Assembly: GCF_021725675.1 (NCBI RefSeq)
Contig: NZ_JAKJPO010000023.1
Coordinates: 1-37,291, forward strand
DNA: 37,291 nt
Direction: 5' to 3'
DNA from: Marilutibacter chinensis
GTDB lineage: Bacteria > Pseudomonadota > Gammaproteobacteria > Xanthomonadales > Xanthomonadaceae
Shown here in pieces: positions 28,197 to 36,433 of the stretch. Within the stretch, counting starts at the first letter, position 1; every line of letters begins with the position of its first letter. The notes below the pieces were generated by a model. That model made no database searches. It had not been told where the DNA came from and worked only from the letters and a program-made list of their open reading frames with translations. The translations under genes were made by a program, and so were the position numbers.

Positions 28197-28748
28197 ATGA
28201 ACAAGACCCTGGCCTTCTCGATCGCCATGCCCTTCGCTCTGGCCCTGGGCGGCTTCAGCAGTGCCGCGATGGCCGCCGACGGCGCCGGCATGTTCGTGCG
28301 TGCCGAAGCCGGCAACAGCGACATCGAGGTCGATGGCGCCGACGGCAGCGATACCGCGTTCAGCCTGCGCGGCGGCTACTACTTCAACAGCACCATCGCG
28401 ATCGAAGGCTTCTACAGCAACCTCGGCGAGGATTCCGACGACGGCGTGTCGGCCGAGATCGACGGCTTCGGCCTGGGCGTCACCGGCAAGCGCAACTTCA
28501 TCGACCCGCATCACGGCTTCTACATCTCCGGCCGTGCGGGCGTGATCCGCGCCACCACCGACGTCTCCGTCAGCGGCGTGGGCAGCGCCGACGACTCCTC
28601 CACCGAGCCCTATTTCGGCGTCGGCATCGGCTACGACTTCAGCCCGACCTTCGGCATGGGCCTGAACTACGACTTCATCAAGGCCGAGGCGTTCGACGTC
28701 GATGTCGACGTGCGCACCCTGACCCTGGGCGTCGAAGCACGCTTCTGA
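28197..28748 (+). CDS. Outer-membrane beta-barrel protein (OmpA-like/Ax21-like)
   Basis: This 183-residue protein has a Sec signal (about 1-27, SSAAMAA). Alternating strands follow (AFSLRGGYYFNSTIAIEGFYSN, GFYISGRAGVIRATTDV, YFGVGIGYDFSPTFGMGLNYDF), ending in the barrel signature LTLGVEARF with a terminal Phe. It should form a small eight-strand barrel. Related xanthomonad proteins are annotated as OmpA-like or Ax21 family; which applies here is not certain. An AAGGAT site precedes ATG, and a terminator follows the stop. Confidence 0.85.
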   Translation: MNKTLAFSIAMPFALALGGFSSAAMAADGAGMFVRAEAGNSDIEVDGADGSDTAFSLRGGYYFNSTIAIEGFYSNLGEDSDDGVSAEIDGFGLGVTGKRNFIDPHHGFYISGRAGVIRATTDVSVSGVGSADDSSTEPYFGVGIGYDFSPTFGMGLNYDFIKAEAFDVDVDVRTLTLGVEARF

Positions 28749-28772
28749 TCGACGCTTCGAGCGATGCCCCGA

Positions 28773-28800
28773 CGGCCGCCTCCGGGCGGCCGTTCTGTTT
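28773..28800 (+). terminator. intrinsic terminator after the beta-barrel gene
   Basis: CGGCCGCC and GGCGGCCG form a perfect 8 bp stem with a TCCG tetraloop, followed by TTCTGTTT, 24 bases after the stop codon. This is a standard Rho-independent terminator. Confidence 0.85.
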
Positions 28801-29035
28801 GGAAGCCACGGAAATGCCCTTTCCCCTGACACTTCGCCGCTGGGTGGAGGGTCGGGGGTGAGCGGTTTCGGATTCCGGGTTTCCGGGTTTCCGGCCGTTG
28901 CCCCGGGTTCCCCGAGGACAAAGGCACTCGCGCCTGCGTCGCTCGCTGCGACACGGCGGCACGACTTGAACCGCATCGACGCCGCGGCCAGACTGTGGCG
29001 CGATCCTCGACCGCGTCGAGCAGGGGGCCCATGCC

Positions 29036-29590
29036 ATGACCCGGTACACCGAAAGCCGCGATTCCGGGCACCGCAACTGGTGGCAGCGCAACTGGAAGTG
29101 GGTGGTGCCGCTCGGTGGCATCGCGATGCTGGCGCTGTTCGCGGCGGCGATCTTCGGTTTCGTCTCGCTGCTGTCGGGAATGATGCGCTCCTCCGAGCCC
29201 TACCGACACGCATTGGCGGAAACGCGGGCCTCGGCCGAGGTCGTGGCCGCGCTGGGCGAGCCGATCGAGCCGGGCTTCATGCCGACGGGCAACATCAACA
29301 TCAGCAACGACGAGGGCAAAGCCGACCTGGCGATCGGCGTCGAGGGCCCGAAAGGCGAGGCGACCGTCTACGTCGAGGCGACCCGCAAGCGCAAGCGCTG
29401 GAGCTACCGGACCCTGGTGGTCGCGCTGGCGGATCGTGAGATCGACCTGCTCGCCGGCGACGCGGGCGGCGGCCGGCCCGATGACGGCGATGAGGGGAGC
29501 GCAGAAGATGACGTAGACGCGGCCGCGGCTGCCCCACGCGACACCGCGATCCGCAAGTCCGGCGCGGCCAAGCCGCTCGACGGCGACTGA
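29036..29590 (+). CDS. Coa1-family (cytochrome c oxidase assembly factor-like) membrane protein
   Basis: This 184-residue protein has one membrane helix (about 24-46) after a Trp-rich, Arg-rich start (RNWWQRNWKW). The outside domain has the Coa1/Tim21-like strand pattern (YRHALAETRASAEVVAALGEPIEPGFMPTGNINISN..., KGEATVYVEATRKRKRWSYRTLVVAL). The last 40 residues are acidic and Ala-rich. In mitochondria Coa1 helps assemble cytochrome oxidase; the bacterial role is not established. It converges on the ABC transporter genes with 15 bases between stops. Confidence 0.75.
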   Translation: MTRYTESRDSGHRNWWQRNWKWVVPLGGIAMLALFAAAIFGFVSLLSGMMRSSEPYRHALAETRASAEVVAALGEPIEPGFMPTGNINISNDEGKADLAIGVEGPKGEATVYVEATRKRKRWSYRTLVVALADREIDLLAGDAGGGRPDDGDEGSAEDDVDAAAAAPRDTAIRKSGAAKPLDGD

Positions 29591-29605
29591 CGCGCGGCAG
29601 CCGCG

Positions 29606-31096
29606 CTATTCGCGCGCGACCAGCTTCAACCCGCGCGGCGTCAGCGCGCGTTCGATCAGCTCGAACAGGCCCTGCACCGCGAGCGCGAGCAGGGCGGCCG
29701 GCACCGCGCCCTCCAGGATCAGGCCGATGTCGTCGAGGCGGATGCCGGTCAGGATCGGCTGGCCGTAACCGCCGGCGCCGATCAGCGCGCCGAGCGTGGC
29801 GGTGCCGACGTTGATCACCGCGGCGGTCTTGATGCCGGCCAGGATCGTGCGCAGCGCCAGCGGCAGTTCGATCCGCCACAACCGCGTCCGCGGCGGCAGG
29901 CCCAGCGCCGCGGCGGTCTCGCGCAGCTCGCGCGGAATTCCGGTGATGCCGGCATGGGTGTTGCGCACGATCGGCAGCAGGCTGTACAGGAACAGCGCGG
30001 CGATCGCCGGACCGGCGCCGATCCCGAACAGCGGGATCATGAACACGAACACCGCCAGCGAGGGCAGGGTCTGCAGCAGGCCGGTCAACGACAGCACGAA
30101 CTGGCCGAAGCGCGGCCGGCGCGCGGCCAGCACGCCCAGCGGCAGCGCCGCCAGCAGTGCCAGCGCCAGCGACACGCCGACCAGGCCGAGGTGCTCGAGC
30201 GTACGCCGCGCGATCCGCGTCGCCCGGCCGCCCGCACGCGGCGCCTCGACACCGAGCCAGTCGGCGGCAACCGCCGCTTCGCTTTCGCGCCCCAGCTTCA
30301 CCCGCGCGTTGAGCCTGCGCATCGTCGCCGCGTCGATCCGCCCGGCCAGCGCCTCCAGGCTCGCGCTCCAGTCCGGCGCGCGCGCGTCGAGATCGGCGCG
30401 GTACAGGTACACCGCGCGATAGGCGGGGAAGAAGCGGCGGTCGTCCTCGAGCACGACCAGGTCGTAGTAGTCGATCTCCGCGTCGGTGCTGTACAGGTCG
30501 GTGACGTCGATCGCGCCGCTCTGCAATCCGCGGTAGGCGAGGTCGTGATCCAGTCCATTGGCCCGCTGCGGCAGCCCGTAGGCCGCGCTCAGTCCGGGCC
30601 AGCCGTCCGCGCGCTGCATGAACTCGTTGCTCAGGCCGATCTTCAGGCCCGGGTGCGCGGCCAGGTCGGAGATCGAGTCGATCCCCAGCGCCAACGCGCG
30701 GTCGGCGCGCATGCCCAGCGCATAGGTGTTGTCGAAGCCGAGCGGCGCGGTCATCGCCAGTCCGCGCGCGGCCAGCGCCTCGCGCAGGGCGTCCTCGCCG
30801 GCGCCGGGCATCTGCAGCAGCTCCTGGGCGAGGGTGCCGGTGTACTCGGGGTAGGCATCGATGCTGCCGTTCTCCAGCGCGCGCCAGAGGATGCGGGTGC
30901 CGCCGAGCTGGCGGCGGTGCTCGATCGCGCGGCCCTGCGCACGGCCGGCACCGGCGCCGATCTCGGCCAGGATCACCGACTCGGTGAAGTTCTTGCTGCC
31001 GATCCTCAGCGACTCGGCCGCCAGCGCCGGCGCAGTGGCGGCGAGCGTCGCCAGCAGCGCGGACAGCAGGTATCGCCCGGCGCGCGTCACAGGCAT
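29606..31096 (-). CDS. Osmoprotectant-type ABC transporter, fused substrate-binding and permease subunit
   Basis: This 496-residue protein has a signal peptide (about 1-27, PALAAES). An OpuAC-like binding domain (28 to about 270) starts LRIGSKNFTES and includes LENGSIDAYPEYTGTLAQELL and DVTDLYSTDAEIDYYDL. A BinPD-type permease domain (about 290-480) follows, with IPRELRETAAALGLPPRTRLWRIELPLALRTILAG and NVGTATLGALIGAGGYG. It probably imports betaine, choline or a similar compound. The ATG lies 10 bases inside the upstream ATPase gene. In better-known fusions such as OpuABC the binding domain follows the permease; here it precedes it. Confidence 0.88.
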   Translation of the reverse strand: MPVTRAGRYLLSALLATLAATAPALAAESLRIGSKNFTESVILAEIGAGAGRAQGRAIEHRRQLGGTRILWRALENGSIDAYPEYTGTLAQELLQMPGAGEDALREALAARGLAMTAPLGFDNTYALGMRADRALALGIDSISDLAAHPGLKIGLSNEFMQRADGWPGLSAAYGLPQRANGLDHDLAYRGLQSGAIDVTDLYSTDAEIDYYDLVVLEDDRRFFPAYRAVYLYRADLDARAPDWSASLEALAGRIDAATMRRLNARVKLGRESEAAVAADWLGVEAPRAGGRATRIARRTLEHLGLVGVSLALALLAALPLGVLAARRPRFGQFVLSLTGLLQTLPSLAVFVFMIPLFGIGAGPAIAALFLYSLLPIVRNTHAGITGIPRELRETAAALGLPPRTRLWRIELPLALRTILAGIKTAAVINVGTATLGALIGAGGYGQPILTGIRLDDIGLILEGAVPAALLALAVQGLFELIERALTPRGLKLVARE

Positions 31097-31824
31097 TCGT
31101 CCAGGCTGCGCTGCGCGTGCAGGAACTCGCGCACGAACGGTTCGGCCGGCGCATCGTGCAGCGCGCGCGCACTGCCCTGCTGGACGATCCGCCCGCGCCG
31201 CAGCAGCACCAGGGTGTCGGCGAGGAACGCAGCCTCGGCGACGTCGTGGGTCACCATCACCACGGTCTTGTGCAGGGCCGCGAACAACTCGCGCATCTGC
31301 GCCTGCAGCTCGTGGCGGATGATCGGGTCCAGCGCGCCCAGCGGCTCGTCCAGCAACAGCACCGCCGGGTCGAGCATCAACGCGCGCACCAGCCCGACCC
31401 GCTGGCGCTGGCCGCCGGACAGCTCGGCCGGATAGCGCCGCAACGCATCGATCGGCAGCCGGCACAGCTGCGCCAGTTCGCCCAGACGGGCGTCGATCCG
31501 CGCGCGAGGCCAGCCGAGGGTACGCGCCAGCAGCGCGGCGTTGTCGGCCGCGCTCATGTGCGGGAACAGTCCGCCCTCCTGGATCACGTAGCCGATACGC
31601 CGCCGCTGCTCGGGCAGGCGCGCGCGCTGCAGCGGTTCGCCGTCGAAGCGCACCTCGCCGGCGTCCGGCCATTCCAGCCCGATCAGCATCCGCAGCACGG
31701 TCGACTTGCCGGCGCCGCTCGGGCCGATCAGCGCGGTGGTACGGCCGCGCGCGATCGACAGGTCGACGCCGTCGAGCGCGGTGGTCGCTGCGTACTGCTT
31801 GCGGACGCCGGCCAGTTCGAACAT
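31087..31824 (-). CDS. Osmoprotectant-type ABC transporter, ATPase subunit
   Basis: This 245-residue ATPase has Walker A GPSGAGKST (about 34-42), signature LSGGQRQRVGLVRAL, Walker B AVLLLDEPLGALDP and switch His in VMVTHDVAEA. QEGGLFPHMSAADN is typical of the glycine-betaine/osmoprotectant group. It is short and lacks the C-terminal CBS domains that sense ionic strength in OpuA/OpuC ATPases. Its 3' end overlaps the fused permease gene by 10 bases, so the two form an operon and a complete transporter. Confidence 0.9.
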   Translation of the reverse strand: MFELAGVRKQYAATTALDGVDLSIARGRTTALIGPSGAGKSTVLRMLIGLEWPDAGEVRFDGEPLQRARLPEQRRRIGYVIQEGGLFPHMSAADNAALLARTLGWPRARIDARLGELAQLCRLPIDALRRYPAELSGGQRQRVGLVRALMLDPAVLLLDEPLGALDPIIRHELQAQMRELFAALHKTVVMVTHDVAEAAFLADTLVLLRRGRIVQQGSARALHDAPAEPFVREFLHAQRSLDECL

Positions 31825-32017
31825 CGGCGCAGCTTAGCAGGCGGTCGGAAGGACACCTCCAAGCCGGCGGGCGGCGCACGCGTGCGGACGACCGGACCGC
31901 CTGCAGCGGCACGGCCGGTGAAGCACGCCCGTGCTCCCGCTGCATGCGGGACGACGCAATGGCGGCTGCGACACCGGTCCCGCGGCCCTGTAAAGTCCGG
32001 GTTCCAAGGGGGCCGCG

Positions 32018-32659
32018 ATGAATCACGAATCGACCGACGCCGCACTCGACGGCGGCAATCTCTACGCACCGCCGCAGGCCGACCTGGCCGAACCGGTGGC
32101 CGATGCGCGCGGCGACGAGTTCTATGTCGTCGCCAAGAGCAAGTTCCTGCTGCTGTTCTTCGTGACGTTCGGTCTCTACCAGCTGTACTGGTTCTACCGG
32201 CACTGGGCGCTCTACCGGCGTTTCCGCAATGTGTCGCTGTGGCCGGTGCCGCGGGCGATCTTCGCGATCTTCTTCACCCACGCGCTGGCCGGCGAGATCG
32301 ACGACCGCCTGAACAGATCGCGGCAGACATACGCCTGGTCGCCCGGCACCCTGGCCACCGCCTTCGTGGTGATGGAGATCGTCGGCAGGATCTGCGACAG
32401 GCTGTCGTCGTACGGGATCGACAACCCGTACGCGGACTGGGCGTCGTTCGGATTGATGTTCCCGATCGGCTACGTGCTGTGGCGGATCCAGGACGCCGCC
32501 AATCACGCCTGCGGCCAGCCCGACGGCGACTCCAACCGCCGCATCACCTGGGCCAATGGCATCTGGCTCGTGCTCGGCGCGCTGTTCTGGCTGCTGGTGC
32601 TGGCGATGCTGGTGGTGCCCGAGCGCTTTGCGGTGGACGTCGCTTTGCCGGCGGGCTGA
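32018..32659 (+). CDS. DUF4234-like membrane protein
   Basis: This 213-residue protein has a hydrophilic N-end (about 1-35) with NLYAPPQADL, then FYVVAKSKFLLLFFVTFGLYQLYW. That segment and the following Arg-rich helix match the DUF4234 pattern. Four or so hydrophobic helices follow. Function is unknown. It starts at ATG with GGGGG upstream and is followed 5 bases later by the peptidase gene, so the two are probably cotranscribed. Confidence 0.72.
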   Translation: MNHESTDAALDGGNLYAPPQADLAEPVADARGDEFYVVAKSKFLLLFFVTFGLYQLYWFYRHWALYRRFRNVSLWPVPRAIFAIFFTHALAGEIDDRLNRSRQTYAWSPGTLATAFVVMEIVGRICDRLSSYGIDNPYADWASFGLMFPIGYVLWRIQDAANHACGQPDGDSNRRITWANGIWLVLGALFWLLVLAMLVVPERFAVDVALPAG

Positions 32660-32664
32660 TCCCC

Positions 32665-34416
32665 ATGCGCGTCCGCACCCGCTTCGTCCTGCCCGTCCTG
32701 CTGATGCTGGCCGTCGCCGTCACCGGCTGCCAGCGCGAAACCGCATCGCCAACCACCCCACCCGAGCGCGAGCCCTACGACGCCAGCGCCGGCGCCGATG
32801 CGCGGCGGATCGAGGCCGACGTGCGCTTCCTCGCCGACGACCTGCTGGAAGGGCGGGAGGCCGGCACCCGCGGTTACGACCTGGCCGCGCTGTACGTGGC
32901 CCAGCGGATGCGCGCGACCGGCCTGGCGCCGGCTGCCAGCGACGACCAGGGGCACCGGAGCTACTACCAGACCGTACCGATGCTGGCCGCCACGCGCGTG
33001 GCCGAAGGCGCGTCGCTGGTCGTGCATCGCGACGGCGGCGATGTCGCGCTGCGGTTCGCGAGCGAGTTCCTGCCCGACGTCGACTTCAATGCCGCCGAGG
33101 CGCGCGTCACCGCACCGATGGTGTTCGTCGGCCAGGGCGTGCATGCACCGGCGCTGGGCCACGACGACTTCGCCGGGCTCGACGTGCGCGGCAAGGTCGC
33201 GGTGCTGTTCAACGGCGCACCGGCTGCGTTCGACACCGACCGCCGCGCGTTCCACGCGTCCAACCGCGAGAAGCTGCGCGAACTGGCCGCACGCGGCGCG
33301 GTCGGCGCGATCTTCGTCGCCACCGACGCCGAGGAGGCGCGCAGCCCGTGGGCGCATCGCGCCGAGAACTGGCAGCGCCCGGGGATGCGGCTGCGCGGCG
33401 AGGACGGCATCGCCCTCGACACCTTCCCGCAGCTGCAGGTGGTCGCCCGGGTCTCCGCGGCCGCCGCACCGCGGCTGCTCGATGCCGGCGGCCACAGCGC
33501 GCGCCAGCTGTTCGCCGACCTCGACGCCGGCCGGCTGCGCGGCTTCGACCTGCCCGGCACGGCGACCCTGGCGTCGCGCTCCCGGATCGAACCGGTGGAA
33601 TCGCGCAACGTCGTCGGCATCCTGCCCGGCAGCGACCCGGCGCTGGCCGCCGAGCACGTGGTGTTCAGCGCCCACCTCGACCACATCGGCATCGGCGCCG
33701 CGGTCGATGGCGACGCGATCTACAACGGCGCGCTCGACAACGCGCTGGGCGTCGCGATCATGCTGGAGGCGGCGAAGCGGCTGGCGCAGTCGCCGCAGCC
33801 GCCGAAACGTTCGCTGCTGTTCGTCGCGGTCACCGCCGAGGAGAAGGGCCTGCTCGGCGCCGAATGGTTCGCCCGCCACCCGACCGTGGCCGGGCCGCTG
33901 GTCGCCAACGTCAACCTCGACATGCCGGTGCTGCTGGCGCCGACCACCGACGTCGTTCCGGTCGGCATCGAGCACTCCAGCCTGCAGCCGCTGGTCGAGG
34001 CCGCCGCGGCCGAGGTCGGCGTGGCGCTGTCGCCGGACCCGATCCCGGAAGAATCGATCTTCGTGCGCAGCGACCAGTACGCCTTCATCCGCGCCGGCGT
34101 GCCGGCGATCTACCTGGTCGGCGGCTACCAGGGCCGCGACGGCGTCGACGCCAAGGCCGTCAACGGCGCCTTCCTGCGCGAGCACTACCACCGCCCCGGC
34201 GACGACGCCTCACAACCGATCCGCTACGACGATGCCGCGCGGCTGGCGCGACTGAATGCCGAGATCGGCCGGCGCATCGCCGATGCACCGGAGCGACCGC
34301 GCTGGAACGAGGGAGATTTCTTTGGGGAGATGTTCGGGCAGGGTGAGGCGCTGGACGGAAGTGATGCGCTGAGCGAAGACGGCAGGCCACCGGTGCAGGA
34401 AGCGCGCAACCCTTGA
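32665..34416 (+). CDS. M28-family metallopeptidase (lipoprotein)
   Basis: This 583-residue protein has a lipoprotein signal (VAVTGC, Cys at about 22), a PA-like insert (about 140-280: FAGLDVRGKVAVLFNGAP) and an M28 zinc peptidase domain. Metal ligands are seen in VFSAHLDHIG, GALDNALGVA, TAEEKGLLG (catalytic Glu and ligand), NLDMPV and HYHRPGDD. It should act as an aminopeptidase at the envelope. After RWNEGDFFGEMFG a polar tail of about 25 residues runs on (34339-34416). This end borders cassette array 2 and may not be native; that is an inference. Confidence 0.9.
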   Translation: MRVRTRFVLPVLLMLAVAVTGCQRETASPTTPPEREPYDASAGADARRIEADVRFLADDLLEGREAGTRGYDLAALYVAQRMRATGLAPAASDDQGHRSYYQTVPMLAATRVAEGASLVVHRDGGDVALRFASEFLPDVDFNAAEARVTAPMVFVGQGVHAPALGHDDFAGLDVRGKVAVLFNGAPAAFDTDRRAFHASNREKLRELAARGAVGAIFVATDAEEARSPWAHRAENWQRPGMRLRGEDGIALDTFPQLQVVARVSAAAAPRLLDAGGHSARQLFADLDAGRLRGFDLPGTATLASRSRIEPVESRNVVGILPGSDPALAAEHVVFSAHLDHIGIGAAVDGDAIYNGALDNALGVAIMLEAAKRLAQSPQPPKRSLLFVAVTAEEKGLLGAEWFARHPTVAGPLVANVNLDMPVLLAPTTDVVPVGIEHSSLQPLVEAAAAEVGVALSPDPIPEESIFVRSDQYAFIRAGVPAIYLVGGYQGRDGVDAKAVNGAFLREHYHRPGDDASQPIRYDDAARLARLNAEIGRRIADAPERPRWNEGDFFGEMFGQGEALDGSDALSEDGRPPVQEARNP

Positions 34417-34702
34417 CGTGACCTGGTGAGGCAGAAACCGATCATCAGACCTCCGGTTCATTCCGTATTTCCAGAACAGACCCGAGTACCAAGCGACGGG
34501 GATTTCCGTCCAGATAGCACCCCATCCATGGACTGATACTTCATAGCACCTTCGATTCGCCACAATCCACGCCATGATGACCCACTCAATGGCTCGCCCA
34601 AGCCATAGAAGTCGTTGATTCCGGGTAGGATTCTGCTGATTGACGCGACCCTGCAGCTGGTCAAGAATCGGATATCACCCCGTTTTCGGGGTCTACTAGT
34701 AA
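34417..34702. other. intergenic lead-in to cassette array 2
   Basis: This 286 bp stretch is less GC-rich than the core. A 68-codon minus-strand frame (34458-34664) has no recognisable features and is not called. CCCCG-TTTT-CGGGG (34678-34691) is a 5 bp-stem hairpin near the right edge. No integrase or attC is seen. Confidence 0.4.
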
Positions 34703-34727
34703 GTTAGAGATCATTAGGAAAGTAGAC
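34691..34727. promoter_or_regulatory. right-array entry site with inverted repeat
   Basis: GTCTACT (34691-34697) and AGTAGAC (34721-34727) form a perfect 7 bp inverted repeat that frames a lone GTTAGAG (34703-34709), an integrase-type core site. No attC hairpin precedes it. It is the start of the first cassette of array 2 and may be an attI-like or secondary integration site. The second arm touches the ATG of the first gene. The role is inferred. Confidence 0.4.
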
Positions 34728-35114
34728 ATGAGCCCAGAGATAACAGCAGGCCTGTTCGGCATTCTCGGCGTCCTGATTGGCGGACTAGTCACTTGGTGGC
34801 TGCAGAAGGATCGATCGTCTACTGATTTTAGAATTGCGCTTGAGGCAATCAAGACCGAGCACATGGCTGAGACAGCAGCCAAGCATTTCCTCAGCCATCA
34901 GGGATACACCGACCGCTCATTTGAGCTCATCAGCAAACGTCTCGGCGGTTTTGAGGAGAACGAGCTGAGGAGAGTATTGGTCCGCGCTGGTGCAATTCGC
35001 TACATTCGCAAAGATGGCACGGAGTTCTGGCGCCTGCTTTCCAGAGAGCCTGAGGCAATCGCCAAGGCCAGAGCCAAGAGCGAGTCGATTGAGTCTTCCG
35101 ATGATGACCTCTAA
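34728..35114 (+). CDS. Membrane-anchored hypothetical protein (array 2, cassette 1)
   Basis: This 128-residue protein has one N-terminal membrane helix (about 5-26, GLFGILGVLIGGLVTWWLQ) and a cytoplasmic part that looks like a short helical, winged-helix-like domain (SHQGYTDRSFELISKRLGGFEENELRRVLVRAGAIRYIR). I recognise no family. The TAA stop is provided by attC. Codon use is less GC-biased than the core. Confidence 0.65.
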   Translation: MSPEITAGLFGILGVLIGGLVTWWLQKDRSSTDFRIALEAIKTEHMAETAAKHFLSHQGYTDRSFELISKRLGGFEENELRRVLVRAGAIRYIRKDGTEFWRLLSREPEAIAKARAKSESIESSDDDL

Positions 35115-35168
35115 CAATTCATTCAAGCCGAAGCCGCTTCGCGGCTCGGCTTAATTCAGGCGTTAGGC
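35111..35168 (+). repeat. attC of array 2 cassette 1
   Basis: This 58 bp site runs from CTAAC to GTTAGGC (35162-35168), with hairpin GCCGC-TTC-GCGGC. Its body is the same as the first 46 bases of the terminal site at 37167, with CGAAG on the left arm. Confidence 0.92.
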
Positions 35169-35170
35169 CC

Positions 35171-35527
35171 ATGTTGAAGATTTCGACACTTCTGGCACTT
35201 CTCCTTGTAGCACCTCAAGCCTTCGCTGCTGAGGAGCCGGACTGTGACCCGATAGATGAGGCGATTCGCTTCAGCGGGCCCGACCTGTCCCTAGCCGAGC
35301 TGGAGCAAATTGGCTTGGCTCGTGCCAAGACAAACCCTGCGGCGCCACAGATCCCGTGGGCATATGGTAATAACAATTGGCTCCAGCTTAAGTCCATGTA
35401 CCGCCCGGGCGACCAGATTCGGGCGTACGAGCAACTGTGGCGCCCTAGCGGTAAGCCTTTCGCTTGGGGCTATGCTCTGATTCGGGGTCAATGCGTGCTG
35501 GGCGTACTCGCAACCCGCGTGTCATAG
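35171..35527 (+). CDS. Secreted protein of unknown function (array 2, cassette 2)
   Basis: This 118-residue protein has a Sec signal (MLKISTLLALLLVAPQAFA, cleavage AFA-A). The mature part has two Cys (PDCDPID, RGQCVLG) and several Trp (PWAYGNNNW, QLWRPSG, FAWGYAL). It is similar in size and layout to the secreted protein of array 1 (3519-3974), though I see no clear alignment. ATG is 2 bases after the attC; the gene stops with TAG before the next attC. Confidence 0.65.
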   Translation: MLKISTLLALLLVAPQAFAAEEPDCDPIDEAIRFSGPDLSLAELEQIGLARAKTNPAAPQIPWAYGNNNWLQLKSMYRPGDQIRAYEQLWRPSGKPFAWGYALIRGQCVLGVLATRVS

Positions 35528-35529
35528 GC

Positions 35530-35644
35530 CTAACAATTCGTTCAAGCCGAACCCGCTTCGGATTAGCTTGCACCCGGGTGGTTCCGCGTTAACATTGGCT
35601 TCGGAACCGGCCCGTAGCGGGTCGGCTTAACTCTGGCGTTAGGT
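35530..35644 (+). repeat. long (115 bp) attC of cassette 2
   Basis: It has the same CTAAC and GTTAGGT ends (35638-35644) but an internal region twice the usual length. Nested arms are CCGAACCCGCTTCGG and, further in, GGTTCCG pairing with CGGAACC. It is about 93% identical to the next attC (35939-36053), which is the only other long site in the window. Confidence 0.85.
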
Positions 35645-35663
35645 GCCTCATGGAGCCATCTCA

Positions 35664-35933
35664 ATGACCAAGGAAGAAGCTGAAAGCCTAAGTATCGCTC
35701 TCTTGCAGATTGTGAGCAGGCTAGATCAAAGCGCCGCATTCGTTCAGGACAAAGACAACAAGGCGAGCTGGGACAAGTACCAACACGCTGTTGGCCGTGC
35801 CATGGCGGCAGTATCTTTGGACTTGGCGGAGCCACTTTGGGCGCGCTTCCCGGAACTTCGTCCAGAGCAGCTTGGCGGCCCTTACAAAGTTGATCTGGGC
35901 ATTTATGAGCCGCGCTTCTATGATCCAGACTGA
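35664..35933 (+). CDS. Small hypothetical protein (array 2, cassette 3)
   Basis: This 89-residue soluble protein begins MTKEEAESLSIALLQIV, is mostly helical at first (about 1-55), and ends with an aromatic, acidic tail (YEPRFYDPD). No family is recognised. Size and acidity fit an immunity-type protein, but that is only an impression. The ATG at 35664 is chosen over the GTG at 35643, which lies in the attC join. Confidence 0.6.
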   Translation: MTKEEAESLSIALLQIVSRLDQSAAFVQDKDNKASWDKYQHAVGRAMAAVSLDLAEPLWARFPELRPEQLGGPYKVDLGIYEPRFYDPD

Positions 35934-35938
35934 AGCGC

Positions 35939-36053
35939 CTAACAATTCGTTCAAGCCGAACCCGCTTCGGATTACCTTGTGCCCGGGTGGTTCCGCGTTA
36001 ACATCGGCTTCGGAACCGACCCGGGGCGGGTCGGCTTAACTCTGGCGTTAGGC
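35939..36053 (+). repeat. long (115 bp) attC of cassette 3
   Basis: CTAAC to GTTAGGC (36047-36053). It is the near-twin of 35530-35644: about eight differences in 115 bases, several in pairs that keep stem pairing (for example ACCCGCT with GGGGCGGGT). Confidence 0.85.
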
Positions 36054-36054
36054 G

Positions 36055-36360
36055 GTGCTGCATCAAGTATCCGGTTCGCCGATGTGGCTTCGGCCAGCGC
36101 TCCCGCAATCGTCCCGGGCCGGCTCAGATACTTTGGCCGTGATCGGGTCGCAGCTATCGGTCGCAAGCCGTTCCGCTCTGCCGGATCGATGGTCAGGGCG
36201 ATTGACTTTGCTCTCATTGCCCGTCGCTTTGGTCACATGGCGCCGCAAGCTTCCCCGGGCAAGCCCCGGTCGCTGCGCTCAAGCTTCCAGTTCCGGTAGA
36301 GTTCGCCGTGGCGGCGGTGAGTGCCCGGTCGTGGATACATCTCGGGCAGTCACCGCCTAA
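36055..36360 (+). CDS. Weak ORF in an ORF-poor cassette (array 2, cassette 4)
   Basis: The cassette body (36048-36357) has no convincing gene. The best frame starts GTG at 36055 and ends in the attC TAA, like true cassette genes, giving 101 residues. Its composition (Arg, Ser, Pro, few aliphatic blocks) looks random. Another frame on the same strand runs in from the preceding attC to 36299. The cassette may carry a degraded gene, a small RNA or only regulatory DNA. Confidence 0.25.
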   Translation: MLHQVSGSPMWLRPALPQSSRAGSDTLAVIGSQLSVASRSALPDRWSGRLTLLSLPVALVTWRRKLPRASPGRCAQASSSGRVRRGGGECPVVDTSRAVTA

Positions 36361-36424
36361 CAATTCGTTCAAGCCGAAAACCAATCGCTACGCGATTGTT
36401 TTCGGCTTAACTCAGGTGTTAGGC
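36357..36424 (+). repeat. attC of cassette 4 (68 bp, AT-rich stem)
   Basis: CTAAC to GTTAGGC (36418-36424). The internal region is a near-perfect stem: CCGAAAACCAATCG pairs with CGATTGTTTTCGG around CTACG. It differs in sequence from all other attC sites here, but the fold is the same. Confidence 0.9.
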
Positions 36425-36433
36425 CCGCACCCA

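Noticed and set aside
34458..34664. 68-codon minus-strand frame in the lead-in to array 2
   Set aside because: No start-site signal, no recognisable features, overlapping alternatives equally long; not supported as a gene.
36308..36433. N-terminal extension of the two-helix membrane protein through an attC
   Set aside because: Translates the attC itself (NNSFKP); the ATG at 36434 just after the join is the likely start.
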